Shown piece by piece: positions 34,954-43,319 of a stretch of 64,000 nucleotides of DNA. How positions within the stretch are numbered: the first letter of the stretch is position 1; each line of letters starts with the position of its first letter. A program made the translations under genes and the position numbers. Source of the stretch: Acidobacteriota bacterium (GTDB taxonomy: Bacteria; Acidobacteriota; Vicinamibacteria; Vicinamibacterales; SCN-69-37); the NCBI GenBank assembly GCA_016716905.1, contig JADJUS010000003.1:558001-622000 (forward strand), given 5' to 3'. The notes beneath the pieces were generated by a model. That model saw only the letters and a list, made by a program, of their open reading frames with translations, was not told the DNA's origin and made no database searches.

Positions 34954-35775
34954 ATGATGCGGATGCGAAGCCCCCTAAGTCTCGTTCTGGTGCTGTTCAC
35001 CCTTGCCGCGACGGCCTGCAGCGGGGGAGGGGCGCCGGCGGCGCCGACGCCGCCGCCCACGACCACACCCCCAGCCACGCCGACGCCGCAGGCGCCGCCG
35101 TTCTCGGGCACGATCTTTCTCGACGCCGACATCATCACGGCGGCGGACCCGACGACCTTCGCGTCGCTCACACCCAACGGCCAGGGGCTGCGCACCATGT
35201 TCGACCGCCGCGTGGCGGCCTTCATTCAGTTGCAGGCCTACCTGTTCAATGTGACGTTCAGCGACGGCCTCTCCACCGAGGTCCAGGTGAATCCGGAATT
35301 CGGCAGTGTTGACGCCGCGCGCGTGCAGGCCGAGAAGTACGCGATCGTGATCGGACGGCTGCCACGGGCGCTTCGTGTGTCGGTGGCCACGGTCTGGATT
35401 CACCAGGGCGTGCAGCCCTTCGGCGGCGGCAACAACAACCTGCTGATCCACGTGGGGCAGGGCGACCTGTATATCGCCGACGGGATCCTCGAAGAGACGT
35501 TTGTCCATGAAGCCGCCCACACGTCGCTCGACGCCGCCCACGCCACCTCGGCAGGCTGGCTCTCGGCCCAGGCCAAAGACGTCAACTACATCTCCACCTA
35601 CGCCCGCGACAACCCCACGCGCGAGGATGTGGCCGAGAGTGTGCTGCCGTGGCTGGCCGTGCGCTATCGGGCGAGCCGCATCACGCCCACACTCGCCGCC
35701 ACCATCCAGCAGTTCATTCCCAACCGCATGGCCTACTTCGACTCGCTCGGGCTGGTGATACTGCCGGTGCAATAG
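34954..35775 (+). CDS. Lipoprotein with HEAAH motif, possible zinc metallopeptidase
   Basis: This 273-residue protein has a lipobox (LAATAC, Cys near residue 22), a Pro/Thr-rich linker and a globular domain. FVHEAAHTSLD matches the HExxH zinc motif and lies in a helix. A third ligand is not obvious; an Asp or His in LDAAHATS is a candidate. A few lines of sequence such as WIHQGVQPFGGGNNNLLIHVGQ look like the strand preceding a metallopeptidase helix. It begins 32 bases beyond tRNA-Glu. No named family is recognised. Confidence 0.7.
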   Translation: MMRMRSPLSLVLVLFTLAATACSGGGAPAAPTPPPTTTPPATPTPQAPPFSGTIFLDADIITAADPTTFASLTPNGQGLRTMFDRRVAAFIQLQAYLFNVTFSDGLSTEVQVNPEFGSVDAARVQAEKYAIVIGRLPRALRVSVATVWIHQGVQPFGGGNNNLLIHVGQGDLYIADGILEETFVHEAAHTSLDAAHATSAGWLSAQAKDVNYISTYARDNPTREDVAESVLPWLAVRYRASRITPTLAATIQQFIPNRMAYFDSLGLVILPVQ

Positions 35776-35824
35776 CGCGCAACACTGCCACAACAGCCAC
35801 GGCGTGTGGCATTCTTGGTGCCGC

Positions 35825-36790
35825 ATGCAGATCGACTTGCACGATTCCGTGCTCCAGCACATCCAGGCCGACGTCGTCCGCCTCCTGCCCGACCAGACAG
35901 TGGCCGACGCGCTTGATGCGCTGCGCACCCACGGCGCCGATCACGACATCGTCTACATCTACGTCGTGGACAGTGAGAAACGACTGACCGGCGTTGTACC
36001 CACCCGCGCGCTGCTGGCCTCGCGGCCTGAACGGCCGCTGGGCGAAATCATGCAGGGCGACGTGGTGGCCATTCCCGACTGGGCCACGGTGCTCGTGGCG
36101 GCGGAGTACTTCGTCAGCCAGCGATTCCTGGCGTTCCCGGTCGTGTCGTCCAGTGGCGAACTCGTGGGCCAGGTGGACGTGCGCGTGTTCACCGACGAAG
36201 TGGTCGGGCACGCGAAGCGCTCGTTTGACGACATCTTCCAGATCATCGGCGTCCACGCCACGCAGGGTCGTACCGTGTGGCTGGGATTCCGTGACCGTTT
36301 CCCATGGCTGCTCACCAACGTAACCGGCGGCCTTCTGTGCGCCGTGCTGGTCAGTCAGTACGAACACCTGCTGGATGCGGCCGTGGTGCTGGCCGTGTTC
36401 CTGCCGATGGTGCTGGCCCTCGCCGAAAGCATCAGCATGCAGTCGGCCACATTGACGCTGCACAACCTGCACAGCGGCGGCATGACCTGGGCTCTTCTTG
36501 GCCCCGCCATGCGCCGCGAGTTGAGCGTGGCCGCGCTACTCGGATCGGGGTGCGGACTGCTGGTTGGTGGCATCTCCTGGGCGTGGAAGGGCAACGGTGA
36601 ACTGGCGTTTGCGCTCGGCGGTGCGATCGCGTTCTCCATGGCGACGGCGGCCCTGCTCGGACTGTTGCTGCCGACGATGCTGCATGCCGGTAAACTTGAT
36701 CCAAAAATTGCGGCCGGTCCAATTGTGTTGGCTGTCGCGGATGTGTGCGCGTTGTTGATCTACTTCAACCTGGCGGCGTTGTTTGTATGA
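35825..36790 (+). CDS. mgtE: MgtE-like magnesium transporter lacking the N domain
   Basis: This 321-residue protein has a pair of CBS domains (residues about 15-130; LLPDQTVADAL and LAFPVVSSSGELVGQ) and then about five transmembrane helices. FLPMVLALAESISMQSATLT corresponds to the pore-lining segment of MgtE, with Gln-Ser in place of the usual Gly-Asn/Gln. The usual helical N domain that senses Mg is missing, giving about 130 residues fewer than classical MgtE. It would be an inner-membrane Mg2+ (or Co2+) channel. Its stop overlaps the next start (ATGA). Confidence 0.9.
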   Translation: MQIDLHDSVLQHIQADVVRLLPDQTVADALDALRTHGADHDIVYIYVVDSEKRLTGVVPTRALLASRPERPLGEIMQGDVVAIPDWATVLVAAEYFVSQRFLAFPVVSSSGELVGQVDVRVFTDEVVGHAKRSFDDIFQIIGVHATQGRTVWLGFRDRFPWLLTNVTGGLLCAVLVSQYEHLLDAAVVLAVFLPMVLALAESISMQSATLTLHNLHSGGMTWALLGPAMRRELSVAALLGSGCGLLVGGISWAWKGNGELAFALGGAIAFSMATAALLGLLLPTMLHAGKLDPKIAAGPIVLAVADVCALLIYFNLAALFV

Positions 36791-37923
36791 AAATCGAACC
36801 ATTCTTGCTCGAACGATGGATGACGCGGCACGAGACCCACGTCAAGTACGACATCGCTGAAAGCGGCATCCTGCCGCTCTCCACACACGACCTTCTGCAG
36901 TTTGAACCGGAAGACGCGCGGGCGGCCACGCTCGAGGCGTTGCTGCAGTTGCCGCTCGGCTACAGCGAGGCGTGCGGCACGGTGGCGCTGCGGTCGGCGC
37001 TTGCGGCCACGTACGAGTCGGTGGGGGCCGATCAAATCCTGGTGACGACAGGTGCGATCGAAGCGAACTACCTGTTGTTCAACGTGCTGCTCGACGCCGG
37101 CGACCATGTCATCGCGCCGTATCCCGCGTATCAGCAACTGTACTCCGTGCCGCGGGCCATCGGTTGTGAGGTGTCGTTGTGGCGCGTGGGACCCGACACC
37201 GGGTATCGCTACGACGTGGACGCGCTCGAGCGCCTGGTCACACCCAAGACCAAACTGATCGTCGTCAATACGCCGCACAATCCGACGGGCGCGATGCTGT
37301 CACCGGCTGATGCGGCGCGGGTTTACGCGCTGGCGGAATCGGTGGGCGCGTGGGTGATTGGCGATGAAGCCTACCGGTGGTTGAGCGTGCCAGGGGGCGA
37401 TCCGTTCGCGCCGCCTGTGGTGGATATGGGCGCGCGAGGCATCAGCGTTGGCACGTTGTCCAAGCCGTACGGCCTGCCGGGCCTGCGCATCGGCTGGATG
37501 GCGGGGCCGCGCGACGTCATCGAACGGTGCTGGGGGATGCGCGACTACATCACGCTCAGTCCCGGCAAACTCAACGATGCGTTGGCGTGCCTGGCCCTGC
37601 GTCATCACGACAAGATCGTGGAGCGCAACCGCGGCATCATCACGACAAATCTGGCCGCGGCCACGGCGTGGATCGACTCGCGCCAGGACGTGTTGTCGTG
37701 GACGGCGCCACGCGGCGGACTGCTTGGGCTGCTCAAGTACAACCTGCCGGTGGATTCGCTGACGCTCGCCGACTCTCTGGCCACTGAGTACAGCGTGATG
37801 CTGGCACCCGGGTCCGCCTTCGGCTACGAGAAGCATCTGCGGCTGGGGATCGGCCAGCGCCCTGACGTGTTTGCGAAGGGCCTGGTCGAAGCCGGACGCG
37901 CGTTGGACCGCTACAGAACTTAG
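36787..37923 (+). CDS. Class I/II PLP-dependent aminotransferase (capreomycidine synthase-like)
   Basis: This 378-residue fold-type I enzyme begins MKIEPFLLERWMTRHETHV, a start shared with the VioD-like group. NTPHNPTGAML is the aspartate-aminotransferase-type Asn site, GDEAYRW supplies the PLP Asp/Tyr, and SVGTLSKPYGLPGLRIGW carries the Schiff-base Lys. The pairing with mgtE through a four-base overlap is real in sequence, but the metabolic reason is unclear. Substrate cannot be assigned, and there is no biosynthetic cluster around it. Confidence 0.88.
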   Translation: MKIEPFLLERWMTRHETHVKYDIAESGILPLSTHDLLQFEPEDARAATLEALLQLPLGYSEACGTVALRSALAATYESVGADQILVTTGAIEANYLLFNVLLDAGDHVIAPYPAYQQLYSVPRAIGCEVSLWRVGPDTGYRYDVDALERLVTPKTKLIVVNTPHNPTGAMLSPADAARVYALAESVGAWVIGDEAYRWLSVPGGDPFAPPVVDMGARGISVGTLSKPYGLPGLRIGWMAGPRDVIERCWGMRDYITLSPGKLNDALACLALRHHDKIVERNRGIITTNLAAATAWIDSRQDVLSWTAPRGGLLGLLKYNLPVDSLTLADSLATEYSVMLAPGSAFGYEKHLRLGIGQRPDVFAKGLVEAGRALDRYRT

Positions 37924-37960
37924 CCGGCGCCAACGCGTAATGCCGTGTGCAGAGATGGAG

Positions 37961-38005
37961 GCCGGGTCTTCAGACCCGGCAGATTGCCGGACCTGAAGGT
38001 CCGGC
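37961..38005. repeat. Two REP-like hairpins, CCGGGTC subtype
   Basis: GCCGGGTC-TTCA-GACCCGGC (37961-37980) and GCCGGACC-TGAA-GGTCCGGC (37986-38005). The second differs at paired positions from the first. They lie upstream of the MBL gene. Confidence 0.7.
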
Positions 38006-38026
38006 CTCCGAAGACAGGAGTGCAGA

Positions 38027-38718
38027 TTGCGAACCGCATTTGCTTTCGGCCTTGCCCTTCTTGCCGGGCCACTGAACTCCGCTCAAACCGCTGCCGCCCT
38101 CGAGGCGCGCTTCATCGGCAACATGGCGTACGCCATTTCCGACGGCACGACGACGCTGTTTTCGGACTTTCCGTATGAGTCCGGCTACAGCGTGTATATG
38201 GAGTACGACGCGCGGGAGATTCAAGCCCGCACGGCGCGGACGCTCGCCCTCATCACCCATCGCCATGGCGACCACTGGGACAAGCCGCTCTTCGACCGTA
38301 CCGACTGGCATGTGATTGGTCCGACCGACGCGGTCTTCGGTGTCCCGGCCGGCCGCCTGGTTCGCGCGCTGCCGGTGGCGCCCGCGCGACAGACCGTGCC
38401 CTTCGGCGACATCTCGATCGAGGCGTTACCGACACCTCACGCGAAGATCGGTCACTACTCGTACCTCGTGACCTGGCACGGCATGCGACTGTATTTCACC
38501 GGTGATACCGAAGACACCACCGAGTTGCTGGCGGCAACGAACCTGGATGTGGCGTTTGTGTCGCCATGGCTGTTTCACGCAGCGCGCAAGAGCGGCCGCG
38601 CGATCGACGCGAAGCGCGTGGTGATCTATCACCAGGAGGCGGGGAGACTTCGATACCGGGGTGCGCCGGGACGTGTTCGGTGCCCAGGCAAGGTGCCACG
38701 TTTCGGCTGGAGCGGTAG
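38027..38718 (+). CDS. Exported MBL-fold hydrolase-like protein, frameshifted near end
   Basis: TTG at 38027 follows ACAGGAG by six bases and opens a signal peptide (AFAFGLALLAGPLNSAQT). THRHGDHWD is the metallo-beta-lactamase His motif, LPTPHAKIGH a second His site, and YFTGDTEDTT the Asp. The frame breaks at GGGG 38641-38644. Adding a G gives the normal end GETSIPGCAGTCSVPRQG...RLER and TAG at 38716. The total is about 230 residues, and the span is one base under a multiple of three. Likely a periplasmic lactonase- or phosphodiesterase-like enzyme; substrate unknown. Confidence 0.85.
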
Positions 38719-38765
38719 CGGGTTATTCGGCCAACCAGCGGGTGTAGAATTGCGCACCGTTCCCC

Positions 38766-40262
38766 GTGAATCTCACGCAGAAGCGCATCGCCGGCGGCAT
38801 CCTCGCAGGCGGTGTCGTTCTGTTCTACCTTGGCTTGAACAGCGGCACGTGGCTGATCTCACCGGACTCCACCGACTACGTTGAAGGTGCCCGGTCCCTG
38901 GCGGCGTTGCGGGGACATGTTGACGGGGCTGGGGTGCCGCTGACCTTTTTCCCTCCCGGGACGTCGATGCTCTACGCCGTGGCGGCGCTGCTGCCTGCCG
39001 CTGACTATGTCTACTTCAACCTGCTGACAAAACTCCTGGTGGTGACGTTCGTCGGGCTGAGCTTCGCGGTCGTTCGTCGATCCGCAGGCACGGCACCCGC
39101 GCTTCTTGTCGTGCTCTTTCTGGTTCTGTCGCAGACGCTGACTTCCGAAAGTACGCAAATCCTGTCCGACCCGGCGTTCGGCGTGGCGTTGATGCTTACG
39201 GTCTTTCTATTTCCAGAGAACCGGATTCACAACCTCTCGCCGCGGGCCGCGCTCGGGCTTGGGCTGATGGCTGCTGCGTGTTACGCGTTCAGAACGGTGG
39301 GGATGTCCGTGTTTCTCGCGTACGTGGCCGCAATCGCCTTGCGTGCCCAGCACCGTCGCGTCAGCACCATTGGCCTGGTCTCGCTGGTGTTCATGGCCGT
39401 GGTGGTGCCGCTCGCGCTTCGGGCGGCTCCCGGCGAGCATTCCTACTTCAAGATGATGTTCTGGCGCGAGCAGTGGGTGTCAGATTCCGGCATTGCCGGC
39501 CTGTCAGATTGGTGGACGCACGCGTCCGTCAATCTTCGCCAGACATTGTTCGACATTCACTTCGTGTTGACGAATGACTGGGATGTAGGGCTTTCCGGGG
39601 TCGCCACTGGCGGGCTCATGGTGCTGGGAGTCGTGACCGCCATCCTGAATGGACGCGTGCTGTACGTCTCGCTCCTGTTCTTCTATGTTCTTGCCCTCGT
39701 CGTGATGGGCAGCGTCCCCCGCTACATCCTGCCCGTCATCGCCCTGCTCGCGATGGTAGCCATTGATGGCGGCCGGTGGGCGATGAACTGGCCACAGGCC
39801 AGGTGGGCCTCACGCGGACTGCTGCTGGGGCTATTGGCCGTGGTGTGCGTGAGTCCGTACTGGTGGAACGGCTACCTGCACGCGCGAGCGCTGCGAGCCG
39901 AACTCAACCGCTTTCAGGGAGCCGCGGTCGCCTATCCGGGACACGGCGAGTTTCTGGATTTGGTCAGGCGCCACTCGCACGAACTGACGCCAGCGGACGT
40001 GGTGGCCACGATGCACCCAAACGTGCTGCGGTATTTCCTCCCAGACGACGTGACGCTCTGGGTGATGCCGAGCACCGTGGACCCTGAGAAGGCCTACCGG
40101 GCGATCATCGATCGATCGGTGACGTATCTTTACTGCGACAAGACCGTCACGACCATCTGGTCGCGCATCGCGCCGATGATCGAACGTCACGCGTCCGGGC
40201 TGACACTCGTCGCCGAGAACGCCTCGGCCGTCATTTACCGCGTGGCCGCGGAGCCCGATTAA
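38766..40262 (+). CDS. Multi-pass membrane protein, GT-C glycosyltransferase-like
   Basis: This 498-residue protein has about ten hydrophobic segments and a soluble C-terminal part from about residue 385. SPDSTDYVEGARSL in the first extracytoplasmic loop resembles the DxD/acidic site of GT-C enzymes (ArnT/PMT type). The GTG start at 38766 gives MNLTQKRIAGGILAGG. It begins 47 bases after the corrected MBL stop. A lipid-linked sugar transferase is the best guess but is not demonstrated. Confidence 0.6.
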   Translation: MNLTQKRIAGGILAGGVVLFYLGLNSGTWLISPDSTDYVEGARSLAALRGHVDGAGVPLTFFPPGTSMLYAVAALLPAADYVYFNLLTKLLVVTFVGLSFAVVRRSAGTAPALLVVLFLVLSQTLTSESTQILSDPAFGVALMLTVFLFPENRIHNLSPRAALGLGLMAAACYAFRTVGMSVFLAYVAAIALRAQHRRVSTIGLVSLVFMAVVVPLALRAAPGEHSYFKMMFWREQWVSDSGIAGLSDWWTHASVNLRQTLFDIHFVLTNDWDVGLSGVATGGLMVLGVVTAILNGRVLYVSLLFFYVLALVVMGSVPRYILPVIALLAMVAIDGGRWAMNWPQARWASRGLLLGLLAVVCVSPYWWNGYLHARALRAELNRFQGAAVAYPGHGEFLDLVRRHSHELTPADVVATMHPNVLRYFLPDDVTLWVMPSTVDPEKAYRAIIDRSVTYLYCDKTVTTIWSRIAPMIERHASGLTLVAENASAVIYRVAAEPD

Positions 40263-40543
40263 AAAATAATTGCGGAGACCACCAGAGCGTCTGCGCGGAG
40301 GTGGTCGGAGCTAGGAGGTCTCGGGCTTGAGGAGCAGCCCGAGCTACGTACCCGTCTGAGATCCATCCGAACGTAGCTCGGCCTGTTCTTCAAGGCCGAG
40401 GCCCACCTGGATGTCAAGGCCGAGAGGGCTCCGGCGGGCCGGGTAGGGGCCCCCGACGATCTGAAGCGCGGGAGAAACCGTAGCGTCTTCGCGGAGGTTG
40501 CGGACGCCAGCTGGGGTGCAGGGGACCCCAGCGATCTAAAAAG
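40263..40543. other. Non-coding gap with REP-like repeats
   Basis: No ORF with coding character is seen. It holds the REP-like pair at 40320-40400, short imperfect hairpins around GGCCGGGTAGGGGCCCC (40439) and CTGGGGTGCAGGGGACCCCAG (40511), and nothing else I recognise. The second may act as a terminator-like structure near tRNA-Lys. Confidence 0.6.
40320..40400. repeat. REP-like inverted pair
   Basis: Reverse unit CTCGGGC-TTGAGGAGCA-GCCCGAG ends CTACG at 40348. Forward unit CGTAG at 40372 with CTCGGCC-TGTTCTTCAA-GGCCGAG. The stems differ from the other copies but pair fully. Confidence 0.85.
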
Positions 40544-40615
40544 TGGGCCGCGCTGGAATCGAACCAGCGACCCTCTGGTTAAAAGCCAGGTGCTCTACCC
40601 CTGAGCTAGCGGCCC
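40544..40615 (-). tRNA. tRNA-Lys (UUU)
   Basis: This 72-base tRNA has no encoded CCA (unlike the other two tRNAs here). The acceptor GGGCCGC pairs with GCGGCCC. The anticodon loop CTTTTAA is in stem CTGG/CCAG. The T-arm CTGGTTCGATTCCAG is regular. Confidence 0.95.
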
Positions 40616-40635
40616 ACACGAACGACGATTGTACT

Positions 40636-41550
40636 CTAAAGGATTCCCATGCCGAGCGCTGAAAGCGCGAGTTCGGCCGCGAGGGTGGCCGTCTGGTTCT
40701 GCGAGTCGAGGATGGGATTGACCTCGACCAGATCGAGGGCGGTCATCTTGCCCGAGTCGGCGATCATCTCCATCACCATGTGGGCCTCGCGGTAGGAGAG
40801 GCCGCCTTTGACCGGCGTACCCACTCCCGGGGCGATGGCCGGGTCACACGCGTCAAGATCGAAAGACACGTGCAGGCCGGTGGTGCCGGTGGTGGCGAGG
40901 TCGAGCGCACGTTTCATCACCACGGCGATACCGTGCTGGTCGATGTCCTTCATCGTGAAGACATGGACCTTCGCGGCACGAATCTGTGCCTTTTCGGCCT
41001 CGTCCAGATTGCGAATGCCGATCAGCACCACGTGTTCGGCCTTCACCTTGGGCGAACGCGCACCGATGCCGGCCAGTTCCGCCGGTTCAGTGCCGACGAG
41101 CGCCGCCAGCGGCATGCCGTGCACGTTGCCCGACGACGTGGTGGCGGGCGTGTTCATGTCGCCGTGGGCGTCGATCCACAACACGCCCAACTGGCCGCCG
41201 TGCTCCACCGCGAAGTCTGCGGACGCGCCGACCGACCCGGCCGCGAGGGAATGGTCGCCGCCGATGACAATCGGCAGCGCGCCGTCCATGAGCGACTGCC
41301 GCGTCTGCTGGTAGACGCGCTGGCACACCTTGGCGATGTCCTTGATGTAGCGCTTGCTCGGGTCGCGCGCTACCTGGGTCTCCGGGATTGGTGTCGCCAG
41401 GTCGCCCTTGTCGGTCACCGTGCAGCCCATCGCGGCCAGGCGTTCGCCGAGGCCCGCGATGCGGACGGCGGAGGGACCCATGTCCACGCCGCGACGGCCA
41501 CCGCCCAGGTCAAGCGGTACGCCGATGATGTGTACGGGTCGAGGGGCCAT
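40636..41550 (-). CDS. rocF: Arginase
   Basis: This 304-residue ureohydrolase starts VHIIGVPLDLGGGRRGVDMGPSA, the arginase opening. The Mn ligands are in GGDHSLA, WIDAHGDMNT and SFDLDACDP. It would cleave arginine to ornithine and urea. The opening and the TFGVGTP-like VGTPVKGGLSYRE loop favour arginase over agmatinase or formimidoylglutamase, the latter being a possible hut enzyme. It is followed on the same strand six bases before the lipoprotein-like methyltransferase, which is upstream in transcription. Confidence 0.93.
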   Translation of the reverse strand: MAPRPVHIIGVPLDLGGGRRGVDMGPSAVRIAGLGERLAAMGCTVTDKGDLATPIPETQVARDPSKRYIKDIAKVCQRVYQQTRQSLMDGALPIVIGGDHSLAAGSVGASADFAVEHGGQLGVLWIDAHGDMNTPATTSSGNVHGMPLAALVGTEPAELAGIGARSPKVKAEHVVLIGIRNLDEAEKAQIRAAKVHVFTMKDIDQHGIAVVMKRALDLATTGTTGLHVSFDLDACDPAIAPGVGTPVKGGLSYREAHMVMEMIADSGKMTALDLVEVNPILDSQNQTATLAAELALSALGMGIL

Positions 41551-41556
41551 AAGTAA

Positions 41557-42234
41557 TTACCGGCTCTTGTAGGTCAGCGAGATGCCTTCGCCCGAGGGGG
41601 CGATGATGGTGGACCAGGCGCCGGGTGCGACGCCAATCGCATCAAAGAAGTCGCCCATCTCTTCGCGTTTGTTCACCACGTTGTGTGCCAGGAACACGCC
41701 GCCCGGTTCCAGTGTGGGGTAGGTCAGTTCAAAAAACGCCTTGTAGTCTTTCTTCCACGCGTCGAGGAAGACCATGTCGAACGTGCCCTGCAGCTTGGGG
41801 ATTTCAACAAACGCGTCGCCGGCGATGACCTGCACGATGTCCGAGAGTCCGGCGCGGGCGATATTGGCGGCCGCCTCTTTCGCGCGCACGGGGTCGTACT
41901 CAATGGTCACAAGCCGACCGCCGGTCTGGCGCAGGCCCTGGCCAATCCAGATGCCGGAATACCCGCTGGCGCCGCCGATTTCGAGCGCGCGCCTGGTGCC
42001 GCGTGTGGCCACCAGCACGCGCAGAAAGCGCCCGTCTTCTTCGGACACGGCCAGTTGCCCGGCGTCATTGGCCTTAATCTCTGCGAGCAGGGCCGTCTGG
42101 TCTGTGGGGGCGGTGTCAGGCGGTGGCGCGGGGGGCTGAGAAGTGGGCGCCGGGGCGCCGCAAGCGGCGGCCGCGAGGCAGATCAGGGCCGGCATCGCGA
42201 AGGTCAGTGCCGGTTTACGGTGAGAAAACAGCAT
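41557..42234 (-). CDS. O-methyltransferase fold protein with lipoprotein signal
   Basis: This 225-residue protein starts with a classic lipoprotein signal: basic start, hydrophobic core and LAAAAC with Cys25, then a Pro-rich tether. The rest is a class I Mg-dependent O-methyltransferase (caffeoyl-CoA type): ALEIGGASGYSGIWI (SAM motif I), VTIEYDPVRA, VFLDAWKKDY and AHNVVNKREEM (metal/substrate positions). The start at 42234 gives the signal, and no later Met precedes the fold except one inside the signal. An exported SAM enzyme lacks an obvious SAM source, so either the signal is not used or the protein has another role. Confidence 0.85.
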   Translation of the reverse strand: MLFSHRKPALTFAMPALICLAAAACGAPAPTSQPPAPPPDTAPTDQTALLAEIKANDAGQLAVSEEDGRFLRVLVATRGTRRALEIGGASGYSGIWIGQGLRQTGGRLVTIEYDPVRAKEAAANIARAGLSDIVQVIAGDAFVEIPKLQGTFDMVFLDAWKKDYKAFFELTYPTLEPGGVFLAHNVVNKREEMGDFFDAIGVAPGAWSTIIAPSGEGISLTYKSR

Positions 42235-42345
42235 GGGAACAGCGATTCTACCCCGACTAGTGTTAGGATACCCACGCCGTTATCCCCCTGCCGGGCGGGC
42301 ACTTGGCTCGTTCTGGCATGCGACCTAACTTACCTCGGAGGCCGC

Positions 42346-43314
42346 GTGTCGCCCATCCTCATCCGTCCCGTTCGAGAGCAACTGGAACACGATCGCTTGA
42401 TCCGATTCCTGCAGCTGAAGTATCAGAAGAAGTTCGAAGTCCATATCAACGCCGGCGAAGGCCAGGCGGCTCCGGTGAAGCTGGCCGGCCCCGCCCCGTT
42501 TTTCCCAGACCTTGTCCTGCTGTCAGCCTCGAAGATTGCCGGGCTGGTGGAGGTTGAGACGGGCGAGTCCACCAACAATCTTGAGGCACTGGCGCAGTGG
42601 CAACATTTTGGCCGCGCGCGTGTGCCGTTCCATCTGTATGTGCCGGTGCTGATGTTTGATGCGGCGCGTCGTTTCTGCGATGCGCACAGAGTGGCCGTCA
42701 CGGAAATCTGGACGTACCGGTCGCTGTACGACGGCTTCGATCTGGTGCGCGTGTTTCACGACCCGTCGGCGGTGGCCAATGCGCCGAAGAATTCGTCGGT
42801 GGTGGCCAAGTTGCTGCCGCCGGTGGTCAATACGCGCGTGGAGCCCGAACGCGACCAGAAGCAGGAGATGGCCAACCTTGTGGAATTGGCCAACCGCACG
42901 TTCAAGGCGGCGGCGGGCAAGTCTGCGGCCGCGGCAGCGGCGGCCAAGGCCGCAGCGGCCCAGGCCCGTGCGGCCAACAAGGCGGCGGCCAAGGCCGCTT
43001 CCGCGGCCAAAGCTGTACCGCCTGTGGCCCCTGTCGTCGCGCCGAAAGTGCCCGCAGCGCCAGCCAAACCCGAGAAGGCTGTGCCCCCCGCGTCCAAGGC
43101 TCCGGCGCCTGTGGCCAAGGCCGTCAAGCCCGCGGCGAAGGCCTCCACTCCGAAACCCGCAGCCAAGCCCGTCAAGCCTGCGGCGAAGGCGGCCAAACCT
43201 GCGGCCAAGGTGTCGAAACCGGCGCCGAAGCCAATAGCGAAGAAGGCCAGGAAGCCGGCCGTGGCCGCCAAGCCCAAGAAGGCCGCGAAGAAAGCCGCCG
43301 GGAAGAAGAGGTAA
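42346..43314 (+). CDS. PD-(D/E)XK-like nuclease-fold domain fused to a histone H1-like tail
   Basis: The protein is 322 residues from a GTG with CGGAGG four bases upstream. Residues 1-170 form a compact alpha/beta domain. FFPDLVLLSASKIAGLVEVETGES has Asp in a strand followed by E-V-E-T, the pattern of the PD-(D/E)XK nuclease fold, with Lys replaced. Residues 185-322 are almost entirely Ala, Lys and Pro (AKPAAKASTPKPAAKPVKP-like repeats), as in histone H1 and bacterial H1-like proteins, so the tail should bind DNA. The nuclease call is a pattern match and activity is uncertain. The next gene follows after five bases. Confidence 0.65.
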   Translation: MSPILIRPVREQLEHDRLIRFLQLKYQKKFEVHINAGEGQAAPVKLAGPAPFFPDLVLLSASKIAGLVEVETGESTNNLEALAQWQHFGRARVPFHLYVPVLMFDAARRFCDAHRVAVTEIWTYRSLYDGFDLVRVFHDPSAVANAPKNSSVVAKLLPPVVNTRVEPERDQKQEMANLVELANRTFKAAAGKSAAAAAAAKAAAAQARAANKAAAKAASAAKAVPPVAPVVAPKVPAAPAKPEKAVPPASKAPAPVAKAVKPAAKASTPKPAAKPVKPAAKAAKPAAKVSKPAPKPIAKKARKPAVAAKPKKAAKKAAGKKR

Positions 43315-43319
43315 GTCCG

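Noticed and set aside
41683..42345. A longer N-terminus for the H1-tailed protein
   Set aside because: That stretch is opposite the methyltransferase gene; the GTG at 42346 has a good ribosome site.
42960..43310. GCC/AAG-rich repeats taken as a minisatellite
   Set aside because: They are the coding sequence of the Ala/Lys/Pro tail, with irregular units and an intact frame.
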